Source of the DNA: Roridomyces roridus
Lineage: Eukaryota > Basidiomycota > Agaricomycetes > Agaricales > Mycenaceae
DNA: 64,000 bases
Direction of reading: 5' to 3'
NCBI GenBank assembly: GCA_029378245.1
Contig: JARKIF010000007.1
Span: 434,001 to 498,000, forward strand
Shown: positions 36,500 through 47,967 of the stretch, piece by piece
Numbering within the stretch: position 1 is the first letter of the stretch
How the letters are laid out: every line of letters starts with the position of its first letter
The notes under the pieces: model-generated
Seen by the model: the letters and a program-made list of their open reading frames with translations, nothing else
Databases searched by the model: none
Told to the model about the DNA's origin: nothing
Translations under genes and position numbers: made by a program

Positions 36500-37021
36500 G
36501 CTGGGGTGCGGAGATGCGGCGGATACACCTGCTACTTCCAGACCAGCTTAAATACATGGCGTGGGTCCCGACTCCCCTTTTGGACTGCAGGGTGAAGGGA
36601 GGTGGTATGTAAGTGAAGACGCCGCCGTATGCCGTGATTCCAGAGGAACAGCCCGTAGACGATATCGTCCCCTTCCAGACAGGATGGAAATGTATTGTCT
36701 TCTTGTAACCTCGAGTTTTTTCAGAGAGAAGAGGACGAGATATCTTATCTTCCAATTGGTGAAAGATTTAAGCAAGATTTTTGAGATTGTTGCCGGCCGC
36801 CGCCTGATGCCATTCTGGCCTCAGGCCTCAGTAAGCTTCAGGCTTCAGGCTTCAAACTTCAAGCCAACCTGGCTTTTCGACGTATCCATACAAACGATGC
36901 GGCAAAAAAAGAAAATAACTACATCTTCCTCCGTCGGCGGATGTGAATGGGCATGAGAAATGGAGGTAAATTTGGGGATGTCAATGAAACCGAGGAGTAA
37001 TTGATAAAGGGGGGGAGCCCT
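36500..37021. other. Intergenic region with CTTCAGG repeats
   Basis: No gene is seen. 36820-36860 is a short run of imperfect TTCAGGC/TTCAAGC repeats. A related run (TTCAAGCTTCAAGC) appears at about 37980-38022 upstream of the F-box-like gene. This may be a small dispersed repeat. Confidence 0.35.
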
Positions 37022-38022
37022 TCAAGCACGTTTGCGGATTGCACGCCGTACGATGCACCAGAAGGATAGTTTCTTCTGCTTGATTGGGGAGGGAGGGGGA
37101 TCTTCTTTCCGACGGATATCTTTACCTTTGATGCCCCACTCTATAGTGGGCGTGAGCAGCCGAAAGACCATCCTGTCCCTTACTTTGGAGGCCACCTCAG
37201 GCGGGAGATACTCCGCACCGAACTCCGCCGTCGACTCGATGCACTCCAACTGCGGACACACAGTGGTGAAGAACGCGACAAAGTCGGAATTTGCTTCGCG
37301 TACGACCAGTCTTTTCACGGCAGTGAAAATGAAGATGTCCGGAAGATCGCACTCAGGATAGAACGTGCCTCGCGGAGCCCCAACGAGCAGTGGTGGCGGC
37401 GGGGATGTATAGGCCACTGGGATGTGCAAGTCGGTGAGGCAGTCGGGGTAGTATTCCACAACGGGAGCTGATACAATACCAAAACGTCGGGAGGCAGTCA
37501 ACCAGCGCAAAGTGGATGGATGTGATGTTGGGGGAAAAGGCGTCTATGACGTTCGCAGGCAGGGGGAAGGGATGCCATAGTAGGGTGCAGGTACGGTCTG
37601 CAGCGTATTGGGCTAGTTCCGTGCATTGGCGGCGGTACTCTCTCGCGCGTTTCTGGCAAATTGAGATTGTGAGAGTGGCTATTTTGAGCCAACTTTACTG
37701 TTTGAGGTCGGTGATGCCTGCGAGTCTGTACACAAGGCCAGGGGAAAGACAGCTCGAGGGACTGGGAGGTGACCCAAATGTCGCGAAGGAAGATGGGGAC
37801 AACGATGTTGAGCCATTCTCGACTGACTAGCATCCAACTGGCCATCGCATGTCGACGTCGGTGACTGCGTGTGGAGAGGCAGTTCCAGTAGCCTACAATG
37901 AGCTCGACCAGCTCAGGAGGAAACCTCCATGGACAGAAAACAACAAGACTCACCAACACGGTCTCGTGCCACTTCACTGCAGGCTTCAAGTTCAAACTTC
38001 TAGCTTCAAGCTTCAAGCTCAA
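37022..38022 (-). CDS. F-box-like protein, probably frameshifted
   Basis: The N-terminal part WRFPPELVELIVGYW followed by MASWMLVSREWLNIVVPIFL fits an F-box helix pair. Later exons read KRAREYRRQCTELAQYAAD and HPFPLPANVIDAFSPNITS, then FALVDCLPTF. At the four-base A run 37482-37485 (T run on the coding strand) the frame slips. With one T fewer the protein continues GIVSAPVVEYYPDCLTDLHI and runs to RAIRKRA at 37022. The first exon boundaries and the true start are uncertain; the listed start at 38022 overlaps a repeat run. Function, if any, would be in SCF-type substrate recognition. Confidence 0.4.
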
Positions 38023-38096
38023 GCCCTTCCACTTCTATACAACAATAAAAATTATACCGACGATGCTGCAAACCAAATACATCCTCCTCGGAAAAA

Positions 38097-41000
38097 TCAT
38101 GCGGCAACCCGACGTCGATTCTTGCGCGGCGCCACGTCAGGGTCAAAATCCTCCTCCTCCTCCTCCTCCTCGTCGCTTTCTATCGTCACAACGCGCTTCT
38201 TTATCTTCTTCGCCCCCGCCTCGCCCCGCTTCGGCCGCTTCGCAGGCGTCTCCATCTCGTCGTCATCCACCAACAACGAACGCTTGCTCCCCGTATTCGT
38301 GAGCTCGTGTCCCGCCAGACGCCCAGTGAGCGATGTCGCCACCTCGTCCACCTCCATCTGGTCGTCCGACATGACATGCGCGGCAGGCCCATCAACGTCC
38401 ATGTCCTCAACCCTCTTCTCCCTCCTCTCCTTCCCCTTCTTGGCCTTCTTCGGCGACGGCTTGAACGATTTCCCATTCTTAACCGCCCACTCAATCTCAA
38501 TAATCCTGCAAGTACCACGCGGTCAGCACGTCGCTTTGACTGAGACGCGCTACACCTTCCCTTCCCGCGCGACACGGGATAGGAAAACGTGCACGACGAA
38601 AAGTATCCACCTTTCTTTCAGCTTGATGTTATCCGGCACATAAGTCTCTGCTTGTCGGTACAGATCCAGCGCGGCTTGCAAGTCTCCTCTGCAGTCCTTG
38701 TCAGCAGGAGCAAGAAAAAGAAACGCACGACGACGTACCGATCCGAATGCGTTCGTGCGAGCGCAACGTACGCGCGCCCCGCCTTCTTCTTGGAAACTGG
38801 GGACAACACATCAGGCAGCGCAACCTCCCTGTTCCCCCTTTCGCTGCCAAATCTCGATAAGCGATACGCAAAAAGGAGGGAACAAACACCGACAGTCTGC
38901 GCTCCAGCTCCTGCAACTTCACCTGCAGTCCGTCTTCAAGGTCCTTGTTGCGCTTGAGAAGGGGCGAAAGTCCCGGTGGCAGCTCTCGCTCTTTCGACTT
39001 TGGCGAGCGCTCATGCCTCGGCGACTTGGTCCTATGCCGGCTGGACCCCGCCTCCCTTTCCCTTTCCCGCTCCTTCTCTCTTTCCGCAGCCATCTCTTTC
39101 TCCTTCTCCTCCATTCTCCTCGCCACCTCTGCTTCCACCGCACGCGAAATCTACGTAGGTAATCGTCAGCCTACGACCATTCAAACAAGACTCGACTCAC
39201 CCTTGCATCAATCTCAGCCTCACTCAGCCCAGGGGGCACCTTCTCCTTTTCCCGCTGCACGAACGCTGCTGCCTCCGTGCCCACCACAGACATCCGATGT
39301 CCGCCACCAATACCAAGCCCCGACGGCCGCGGAGCCGCACGCGGGACAAGAGACGGACGCATGCCTGGACGTGGTTTCAGGGCCAAAGCCTGTGATGTCG
39401 CAGCCAAGTCAATCCTCGGTAGAGCCGGTGCTGCGGATGCAGCTGCTGTAGGGGGCGGACGGATGTCTGACAGTCAACTCGTTAGTTAGGAAAGTACAAT
39501 AGGATAAGCCACGTACCACGTTCATTGACTACAGGCCTATTCTCGATGTTTTTCGTGCGGACAGCAAAGCTACGTGGGGTGGTGTCAGCAATGCATTGCC
39601 GTTTGCGTTCAGGACCCACTTGAGCGTATTCAGCGTGTCCTGGCGAAACTTTGTCCCAGGCGCGAGGTTACATATGAGGAGGCCGACGGATCTCCCTCCG
39701 AGTGCATCTTGCAAGATTCGTGTGAGCTTGGCATTGCGGTACGGGATGCGGGTCTAATGCGCCTCAGCTGAGTTGCTCTAGACGCAAAGGGATTGCTTAC
39801 GGCGCCAATATTCAGCGCATGGACCACCTGTCCCAGCACACTCAGACTCTTATTAATTGCAGAGCTCTCTGCCATCCTCGACGGATCGTTACCAGTTAAC
39901 TACACCGCAGTCAGTATACCGTTTTACATCGCAAACGAGTGTACCTTGTTATTCTCTGACCCCGCCAAATCGACGAGGTTAATCTTGCCTTCACGAACCG
40001 TCGTCCGGTCGCCCTCTGTCGTGACGCGTCGGATATTGAGCGTGAGGACAGCATGAGAGCGCGAAGACGCGCGATTGAGGAGCGTGGCACCGACCGAGCG
40101 ACGGGCAGTCGCTGTGCTTTGTGAAGGTTAGCCATGGCATGGAGGTCCAAAACTATATTACTCACTCGTACAGAGTTTGGAAGTCGGTGACACTGGTGAT
40201 TGGCGAGGACACCAGTCCAGCGACAAACACCATGCCATTGTCGTTCTCGCGAACCGGGAGTTTGGGAGCCTATATCCGAGGAATGTAAATAAACGGCAAT
40301 GGTAGCATACGAGGACGAACATTTTCACGCGCCACGAGAAGGTCGTACACGTCGTCCTTGTAGATTTCAATGTACGAAACGGTGACCTGGGCGGCCTCCG
40401 CTGAATCTGACGCGGCATTCTTGGCGAAGAGGGCCTGGAACAACCGCGTTAGGTGCCTGACAGCTAGAGGGGTAGGAGATGGCCGACCTCCACAACGCGC
40501 GGAATGACCCCTGGGTCCTTCGGCGTGCCCTGCATGGTGTGGGTCTTACCGCTCGAGGTGACGCCATAGGCGAAGATGGTTACTGTCTAGCCCGCTATTA
40601 GCTACACCAAGATGAGAAGAAAAGCAGACGCACCACTCCGCCCAAAGCGACGTCTATCAGGGGAAGTACATCGGTCTCGAAGATGGATTGTTGAGTTGCG
40701 TCGGCGTCATAGCAGCTAGTGAAACTGCGAAAGTTTCATTAGCACTTTACTTTGAAAGCTAGAGCTCAGGAAGCTGGGCCGCCCAGGACAAAGAACGGCC
40801 TAGCAGTCGGACTTGCACTGCATGCACATCGTACAGAGGCACTCCACCAAGAAACGGAATGTACAGACAAAGAAGATGTGGACGCACGGGAATCGAAAAA
40901 CCTGGGTGACATCGCGAGGATTGTTGACGGCAATGCCAGTAAAGGAGCCACCACCCATGCCACTTCTGTTTCCGCTGCTGTCCGCGGCGCTACCGAGAGA

Positions 41001-41162
41001 CGAAGAGTTGTTGACAGTGGTGTTGGCGCGGCTGAGGTTGACGGAGGACTCTGCGAGGACAGCGGTGGGCTCGCTGTGGCAGACGCGGATAGCGTCGTCG
41101 GAGGCCTCGCCGGGTAGACGCGGACGAAGTCGGGCGACGATCTTGACTTTGGACGCCGCCAT
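38097..41162 (-). CDS. Kinesin-like motor protein
   Basis: Microtubule motor with an N-terminal motor domain. The start [19 protein letters not shown] (41162) is the first motor strand. Nucleotide motifs: P-loop [17 protein letters not shown], switch [15 protein letters not shown], switch [13 protein letters not shown], and [18 protein letters not shown]. The layout somewhat resembles kinesin-10/KIF22, but the subfamily is not certain. After the motor come a proline/alanine-rich linker, a charged coiled coil ([20 protein letters not shown]), a TPR-like helix pair ([11 protein letters not shown] ... [13 protein letters not shown]), and a basic, acidic-run C-terminus ([18 protein letters not shown], then a Glu run) that looks nuclear. 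There are roughly ten short introns. The (TCC)n tract at 38149-38170 codes for the Glu run. Confidence 0.85.
38149..38170. repeat. TCC trinucleotide tract in kinesin C-terminus
   Basis: About seven TCC units on the plus strand, read as consecutive Glu codons on the minus strand. Such tracts are prone to length change, here without frame change. Confidence 0.7.
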
Positions 41163-42407
41163 CGCGAGAAGTCGGAGAAGGGGAAAGAGCGAAAGCCAGA
41201 CGCGGCGGAGGGCAAGTTTGGTTGGGAGCACGTGAGTTCCACGGTCAGCTGATAGACTCCAGTGCAGTGCCCTGAGGTCATATATGTCCAAATCGGGACA
41301 TACGGTATGCCTCGATTCAGTAGCGAGTTCTCACGCCACCTCAGCCTCTCACCACCCTGTGTCGACGTGGATTTCCACTGTATCCAGCTCCCTTCTCTGC
41401 GTGTACCCCTCCTGCACTCTCTTCCTACCTTTCCAAATGGTCTCCAAGCTCTCCCGCCCTGAAACAATGGCAATACTATCGCGCCAGAGCCTCCGCTTTC
41501 ACTCAAGTCGATGACTCGTCCTTTCGAAGCTGCTGAATGCGAGTACATCAGCCATGTGCGCCGATGGTGGATGAAATGACAGCTGGAGGGGTATTTCTTA
41601 TTCCCCATATCGTGGCGCCGCATCTGTGTCCTCAAGTCGGCAGGGAATGACGGTGCGTGCCCATATTTCTCGGAGAGAGGCCATGCATTCATCCCCAAAA
41701 CAGCCCCCTGCGTGCATTCGCCCTGGTACCGAACAAGCTCCTGGTGGCACTAGCGTCCTCCCACGCCGTCCGGTTGGCCCAATCGCCCAATCTCCCCGCC
41801 GACACCTCAATGACCGTCCACCATTCTTCGGTCCCGCATATATGCCCTCGGACAGGGCAGCGTTGCGTCTATAGTTGCCGTCTTGTCGTTGCTGTGGCTC
41901 TCCATCTAGATGGCATATTTATGTGGGTACAGGTTAATCTTGGCGGCGTGGGCGCGATAGCGCCTGCGTACACCTGTCGGTTTCCAGATCATTGGGGCCA
42001 GGGATGCCAACAGAGATTTAGATGGCATGTACACCTCCTCGTCCGCATGTGGTTCCTGCATTCACTTCGTCCCTATGGTCATCGGACCATAGCCCTTCAT
42101 TCGACGTTTTGCACTTGTAAGTTCCGGCGGCACGTTGAAATCTATGCTAATGCTCATTGTAGCCACTCCAAGCACCGAGAATACGGACAATTGCCCCAAT
42201 GAGTCCAGATGTATAGTTAATAATGCCGATGTACAGCCATTCTTTCAACCCCTTTGACTTTTTTTGCCTCCCTCGAACTCAGCGCAATACTTTGAGTCTT
42301 GACGACTGTTCCCGAGCATACAGGCAAACATTCTAGACAAGGGGTGAGGTTGTGTACATGAACAATAAAAGTTGGCATACACTGAATTCTCAAGAGCAGA
42401 CATTGTT
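41163..42407. other. Intergenic region, kinesin upstream
   Basis: Only short frames are open, none recognisable. The part next to 41162 must contain the kinesin promoter. I see no repeat or RNA gene. Confidence 0.4.
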
Positions 42408-42737
42408 CCACTTGACGGTCCATCACCGTCTGGCGGAAGACGGAGAGGCTGGACGTGCCAAGGGCGAATTGGAACGAAGCGGAAGCTGTCCATGGCCACG
42501 CTGAACGACTCGAGTACCTCCAGGTCGATGCGGTTCATCTTCTCGCGGATCTGCTGCATGGCAGACTCGACAGAACTGATGACCGTGAGTGTCGATGGCG
42601 ATCTGCTTCAGGTTGACATCCTTGGCCTTCACGGTGTGGATACTGAAGAAGCTGGAGATCTAGAGGGCCCGGTCGGGGATACCAATGTCGACTTCACTGT
42701 GAAAACGACCGAATCGGACTCATTCTTGGCAATGTTC
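42408..42737 (-). pseudogene. CDC48/p97 AAA-ATPase gene fragment
   Basis: On the minus strand, frames read in series RFGRFHSEVDIGIPD, a stop, then IHTVKAKDVNLKQIAIDTHG, a frame change, then MQQIREKMNRIDLEVLESFS and AMDSFRF. This is the order of the conserved CDC48 segment RFGRF..DIGIPD..IHT..DTHG..IREKM. The fragment covers only the end of one AAA domain and has at least one stop, frame shifts and an internal deletion. No introns are seen within this short stretch. It lies about 160 bases from the foldback element. It is a dead copy and the parent gene is not in this window. Confidence 0.75.
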
Positions 42738-42896
42738 ATTTTTGATCTTTCCTTCAAAACTTAGGTAGCGTGAATGATCAGTACTATTGTTCAATGAAGA
42801 TTGAGGCATCCAGCGTTGAGTGTACTGGATGCAGAGGCATGAGACAAAACATGAGAAACCGACGGCTTGATGTACATTAAGTGACGATCAGTCTCC

Positions 42897-44896
42897 CTGT
42901 TACATCACGTTCGATTCTCACCAACTCTGGATCAATCCTGACCGGACTCCGGTCCTCTGGCATCAACAATCCGCATCAATTTTGACTGGACTCCGGTCCC
43001 CGGTCCTCGACCGGATTTTTGCCCTTCTTCAACTTCATTCCATCCTTCACCCACTCGACCTTACTCCGGTGGAGATATCCATTCATTACCCCCTCCGGTT
43101 TCTCCGGTTTCTCCAGGGTATCCACCTCCACTCCGGGGTCCGAGTTTTTTACCTTGTCACTTTCTCCATATTCATCTGGGTACACATCAGTGGGCATTTA
43201 GTATATAAACCTCTGTACAACCGCCATGTAACTCAGTTGGAATATTAACGTTCCTGGTCTATTCGACCTTGGCTGCTCCGAGCCCTTCCTCTTGCTCTCT
43301 TTCGTGCTCTCCTCTCGTCTGTTCTTGTCTCGTCCGGATTGCTTCCCTGGGAAGTAGCGTAGGGAACCCGGTCACCCTGGGTCTTTGTGGTGTCACCGGT
43401 TGGACTCCATCTCCCTCCTCCGACTTTTTGTCCCTCTTCAGAGTTAGGGATCGGCACCGTATCCGTACAGGTACGGCATACGTACGTACGGTACGGCACG
43501 GTGTCCGTACCGTGGCGGGGAGAGACTCAGTCGTCCGAACCGTACCGAGTCCGTACTTCGTCCGTATGATACGGCGTATACGGCCGTATACGGCGATGGG
43601 GCTCGGCATCGTCGGCGACGCAGTGAATGCCGCCTGAACGTCAAAGATCTTGATCGTTTCAGACAGCCGGCGAGTCTGGTTCATCCAGATTGATTTTTGA
43701 CGGCCGCCGCACGCTTCGGACAGGTGATTCCCAGTGATGTGATCAGAAAATCATCACTTCAGGCCGTGATGGGCCGTGTACGCCGCCCACCACATGCGTT
43801 CACAAGTTCTACAATGCATCAATAGACCGAAAACACTTACCATATTGCTCAGAATTGGCCCCGGCTTACTTTCCGAGCCAATTCCGCGCCTTCAAAACAG
43901 ACGCTACTAAGTCGATCCGTACGTCCGTAATACGGCCGTATCGTACCGTGGCGGCTGAGGATCCCACCGTATCGCACCGTATGTAGTCGCTAGATGTCCG
44001 TATCTCCGTAAGTTCATCCGTACCGTATACGGTACGTACGGTGCCGATCCCTATTCAGAGTCCTTCGTCCCGGAGTTCCGGTCATTCTTCATCTGAGCAT
44101 CCTTATCCGGGATTCCAGTCAGCCTCAGATCCGGCACCTAACACTTCCCTGCCAACAGCCAAGTTGACTCGGAGAACACCCTGGCTCAAAAACAGCCAGC
44201 GTCAAGCTCCTCCTCGCAGAGTTTTTGAATATTTGAATTTTCAAAAACTCCTCAGGACATAGCACCCGGGCCAGTGTTAGGTGCCAGATCCGAGGCTGAC
44301 TGGAATCCCGGATAAGGACGACCGGACGGAGAATGACCGGAACTCCGGGACGAAGGACTCCGGAGATGGACGAAAAGTCGGAGGAGGGAGGTGGAGTCCA
44401 ACCGGTGACACCACAAAGACCCAGGGTGACCGGGTTCCCTACGTTACTTCCAAGGGAAGCAATCCAGACGAGACAAGAAAGGACGAGAGGAGGGCGAGAA
44501 AGAGAGCAGGAGGAAAGGCTCGGAGCAGCCAAGGTCGAATAGACCAGGAACGTTAATATTCCAACTGAGTTACATGGCGGTTGTACAGAGGTTTATATAC
44601 TAAATGCCCACTGATGTGTACCCAGATGAATATGGAGAAAGTGACAAGGTAAAAAAACTCGGACCCCAGAGTGGAGGTGGATACCCTGGAGAAAATGGAG
44701 AAACCGGAGGGGGTAATGAGATGATATCTCCACCAGAGTAAGGTCGAGTGGATGAGGGATGGAATGAAGTTGAAGAAGGGCAAAAATCCAAACGAGGACC
44801 GGAGTCTGGTCAAGATTGATCCGGGGTGTTGGTGCCGGAACCGGAGTTCGGTCAAGATTGATCCGGAGTTGGTGAGAATGGAACGGGACATAACAG
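42897..44896. mobile_element. 2-kb foldback (palindromic) element
   Basis: The ends are CTGTTACATCACGTTC (42897) and, in reverse complement, CTGTTATGTCCCGTTC (44896). Almost the whole element is an inverted repeat: 42897-43444 plus 44054 to about 44220 pairs with about 44250-44896. The centre is near 44235, where GAGTTTTTGAA faces TTTCAAAAACTC. Arms are similar but not identical, so it is not a fresh copy. Both arms hold frames coding the same peptides (FSIFIWVHISGHLVYK), which arise from the repeat and are not genes. No transposase and no clear target duplication are seen. A hAT-like MITE sits in the left arm. Confidence 0.8.
43437..44061. mobile_element. hAT-like MITE nested in the foldback element, with 8-bp target duplication
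   Basis: The element is 43445-44053 (609 bases). The 17-base terminal inverted repeat TAGGGATCGGCACCGTA is exact at both ends. The 8-base target duplication TTCAGAGT flanks it at 43437-43444 and 44054-44061. Subterminal regions are full of CCGTAC/GTACGG and CGTATACGGC palindromes. TAGGG ends plus an 8-bp duplication are hAT hallmarks. No transposase is present, so it is a non-autonomous copy. Removing it restores a continuous left arm of the foldback, so it inserted later. Confidence 0.9.
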
Positions 44897-44975
44897 CCAG
44901 CTGATACGGTCTCACGATAAACGATAAACATTCTCAAATTACGGCACACAAAATTGAAAAGTAATGCATAATTCC

Positions 44976-46998
44976 TCAACCACCAACATGGGTGCCATTC
45001 TCAGAAGTGCACTGGAACCAAACGGCACACTGGGGGAATATCCCACTTGGCTCGTTGCCAGCGTCTTTCAACAGCATCGCAACAACGCCATGTGCCGGAA
45101 TGTTTTCCGCCGTGAAGTTGCGCACGGCAGTTCCATTGTCGGTGTGGGACCAGAGATCCTAAAATTTTGATGAATAATTGCCTTGAAAATTTAGAACGCA
45201 ACTCACCCTAACAGAGTACTGCCGTCCAGCCCGGATCCACGGCGACTCGGTGAGGTTGAAGAACATGGTCGCCGGCTCGGGAAGGGTGTTCAAAAGCATG
45301 ATCACAGTTCCATTCTCAGAGGGCCCACTCCAGTATTGAGCAGGGAACGACGAATTGCTGGTCCAATCCGGATTGATACCCCAGCGGAATGGTGAGATGC
45401 TCTGCCCCACCACGCTATCCTGGTTAATGGCGAGAATCTCCTTGTTCTTCAAGATGCCCAAGATGTCGTCGGTGATTTGCGAGAGCTATTGGGATGTGAG
45501 CCACAGGTTCTCCGCGAAATGGATGAGCTCACGTTAGTTCCGATCTATCCGAGTTCAGTATCGCGTTCGATAAAATCATGATAACGCCTCACCAGAAGAG
45601 GAGACTTCATCAACGCCCAGGCAGTAAAGTGCGACTTGGCCTCATCGAATGTCAGCCCGCCGTTTCCGAGTTGGAGCTGGTATAATTGATCAGACGATTG
45701 AAAGTACCATCGAAGAGACGACTGACCATGTCCATATCATTGTGTCCAGAGAAATCAGTCCCTTGAGTAATGAACGAGTTGCTGTCTCATTTTAGAGTTT
45801 TGCCGCCCCAGAAAAAAGGTAACCTACAAGTTGATTATAGCCGCAAGCGAGTCCCACTGGGGAGCGATGTCGCCAGTGACTCTCCAGCTATGGCCAAAGT
45901 TCTTGCCCCAACTTCAAAGCAGATTAGCTATAATTAAGCAATCCCTGAAACGAGTCTTACAGCCAGACTTGACTCTACGACAACAGTGAGTACAACAAAA
46001 TAATCACGGGAAAGTACTCACCCATCCCCACTCGCACAGAGAAAACACAAACGGAGGCTTTCCGCTCTTCTTGGCGAGGTCGGTGAGCGCGTTTGCCATA
46101 CGCTCATATTCTGTGGACGCCGCTCAACGACGAAAGAGAACAAACATAGATTGCTTACTTCCAACAATCCCCTCCCGAATGATATCGTCGAACGGAACTG
46201 GATACGTCGGACGCTGGGCATGACCGCAGGTGAAGTCACTTACTCGCGCAGTTGTCGTATCTGTTCAAAAGATGAAACGTTTGAACAAATACAGGAACCG
46301 GAACGTACTTGAGATAGGAAAAGCCCCAGTCTTGGAACGTCTCCGCATCCAGAGCCTCGTTTTCAAACGACCCAGGGTAGCCCGCACAAGTGAACCATCC
46401 AGAGTCGCTGTACTAATCGACACGTCTCAGAATAGTTCATCTATGGCAGCGGTACTCACAATGCCGGTTTTGCTGTGACATGTCAACGATGCGAATCCAA
46501 AGAAAAGGGAAGAAAACTCACAAACCCATAGCGTGAATCTCGTCATTCATGGCTGTTATATTCGGGAACCGGATGTGGTCTAGAGAAAAAATCAACGATC
46601 AAGTTCAAATGAAGATCGCAAGACAGTACCCGGAACAATCCTTCCAGTTTGATTATCCCGCTGCAGCTCGCCGTAGCAGTCGTCGATATTGACGTAGTGG
46701 TAGCCAGCATCCTGAAGGCCAAGAGACTTCATGAGCGTTGCAGTGGTGATCATCAGGTCTTGGTCAATGTTGCACTGGTAGGCGTTCCACGCTACTCCAA
46801 GTCAGCTTCGAAGAAAGACTCGTTCATGCAAACTCACTGTTGTACCCGAGAACTAGCAACCGTCGTGAGCTAATGGACGAACTTTGGGCTTGTGACAAGC
46901 TTACCAGGGACACGAGCAACGCCATTATCCAGCGCCTCCGCCAGAGGCAACAACGTGGTGAGCGCAAGCAACGCGGTACCGGTGAAGAAAGAGACCAT
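44976..46998 (-). CDS. GH27 alpha-galactosidase, right copy
   Basis: Mirror copy of the gene at 16167-18245, with the same intron positions and microexons. The signal peptide [20 protein letters not shown] is followed by LDNGVARVP. Motifs: [41 protein letters not shown], nucleophile region LKYDNCA (canonical KYDNC, where the left copy has KFDNC), [19 protein letters not shown]. The C-terminal tail differs from the left copy and ends NGTHVGG. All joins I followed are in frame, so both copies may be active secreted enzymes. Differences cluster in the signal peptide, introns and tail. Confidence 0.9.
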
Positions 46999-47085
46999 TT
47001 TGGCTCGTTGAATCCCACAGCGGGAGTGGGGTAGCCTTATATGCACTCCACAACCCAGGCCAGATGATCCAGTGCATTCCACCGA
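44976..47085. repeat. Right alpha-galactosidase block of the inverted duplication
   Basis: Reverse-complement counterpart of 16080-18245. Upstream similarity stops about 85 bases before the start codon (around 47085). Confidence 0.85.
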
Positions 47086-47967
47086 ACAATGCCCGCAAAG
47101 AAGAGAAGCGTAGGCGTTAAAGCGTCGAACGAAGGGCGCTCAACTTCGTTGCATATGTTGCACTGAGGAATTACCACATTTTGGGAGCACGGGTCGGAGC
47201 ACGGGTCGGAGCACGGGAATGGCGCCTTGACGCACAGCTCCGCTCCCGTGGTCTGCTTGAACGGTCCGGAGCGTACCTTATGACCGACTGGGCTTCGTAG
47301 TCGGCAACCACATATTAGTGCCTGCGAAAAGCTTAAGGGGCGGCTCGCCGGGGTAGGGGTATACCCTAGAAGGGATACGAAAAGCGGGACTGATCCAAAA
47401 TCCACAGGCATGAACACCGCTTGTGCAAACTTGGTTCGAAGTGTACCATGAGCGCCGCGGCCCATTGACAATTCTGGATTGATTCTGGAGACAGCAACGC
47501 AGAGTCATTGGAGCAAATTGACGTAACTTACCCAAGTACTGTGGACACCATGAGTCCCCGAGCTGGAGAAGGATCAGAAACGGTCACCCTTAGAAGCCGC
47601 GGATGCCTTTCGGCTCTTCATTACGGACCTTGCGGAGCATCGAGGTTCTGTAGGAGGATCAACTTCTTTCTCCGTCTGGTCTCAATCTCTTGAAACTTGG
47701 CCGATTCTTCTGGGTTGCTTGAGCCTTCAAAGCTTCATGTTCTGTGTGGTAGATGTACGGATAAGAGCACCATGGTAATTCAAAAGACAGAAATTCTATT
47801 TTAGGTCTGTCGCCATGAGAGTTGGCGGAGCAAGAATGAGATTTTCGGATCAACGGCGTCAGCGGTGTAAAGGCTTCAATGATTTGAGATAGGATATGTA
47901 CGAGTATATACAGTTTTGTGAGATAAGAATTGCAGTGTTGAGATTATGCACAAATACAACCTTCTCC
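46999..47967. other. Intergenic region with a 12-bp tandem repeat
   Basis: No gene is seen. The alpha-galactosidase-R promoter lies near 46999-47085 (TATAAGG-like on the minus strand at about 47035-47042). A threefold 12-base repeat is listed separately. Confidence 0.4.
47184..47217. repeat. Threefold 12-bp tandem repeat
   Basis: The unit GGAGCACGGGTC occurs at 47184-47195 and 47196-47207 and as a partial third unit at 47208-47217. Function unknown. Confidence 0.7.

Noticed and set aside
38097..38402. Separate small acidic nuclear protein gene
   Set aside because: It reads in continuation with the last exons of the kinesin through short introns and lacks its own good start.
43019..44915. 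Two frames on opposite strands encoding the same peptide ending LVYKPLYNRHVTQLEY
   Set aside because: They are mirror images within the foldback element; no start context, domain or homologous gene supports coding.
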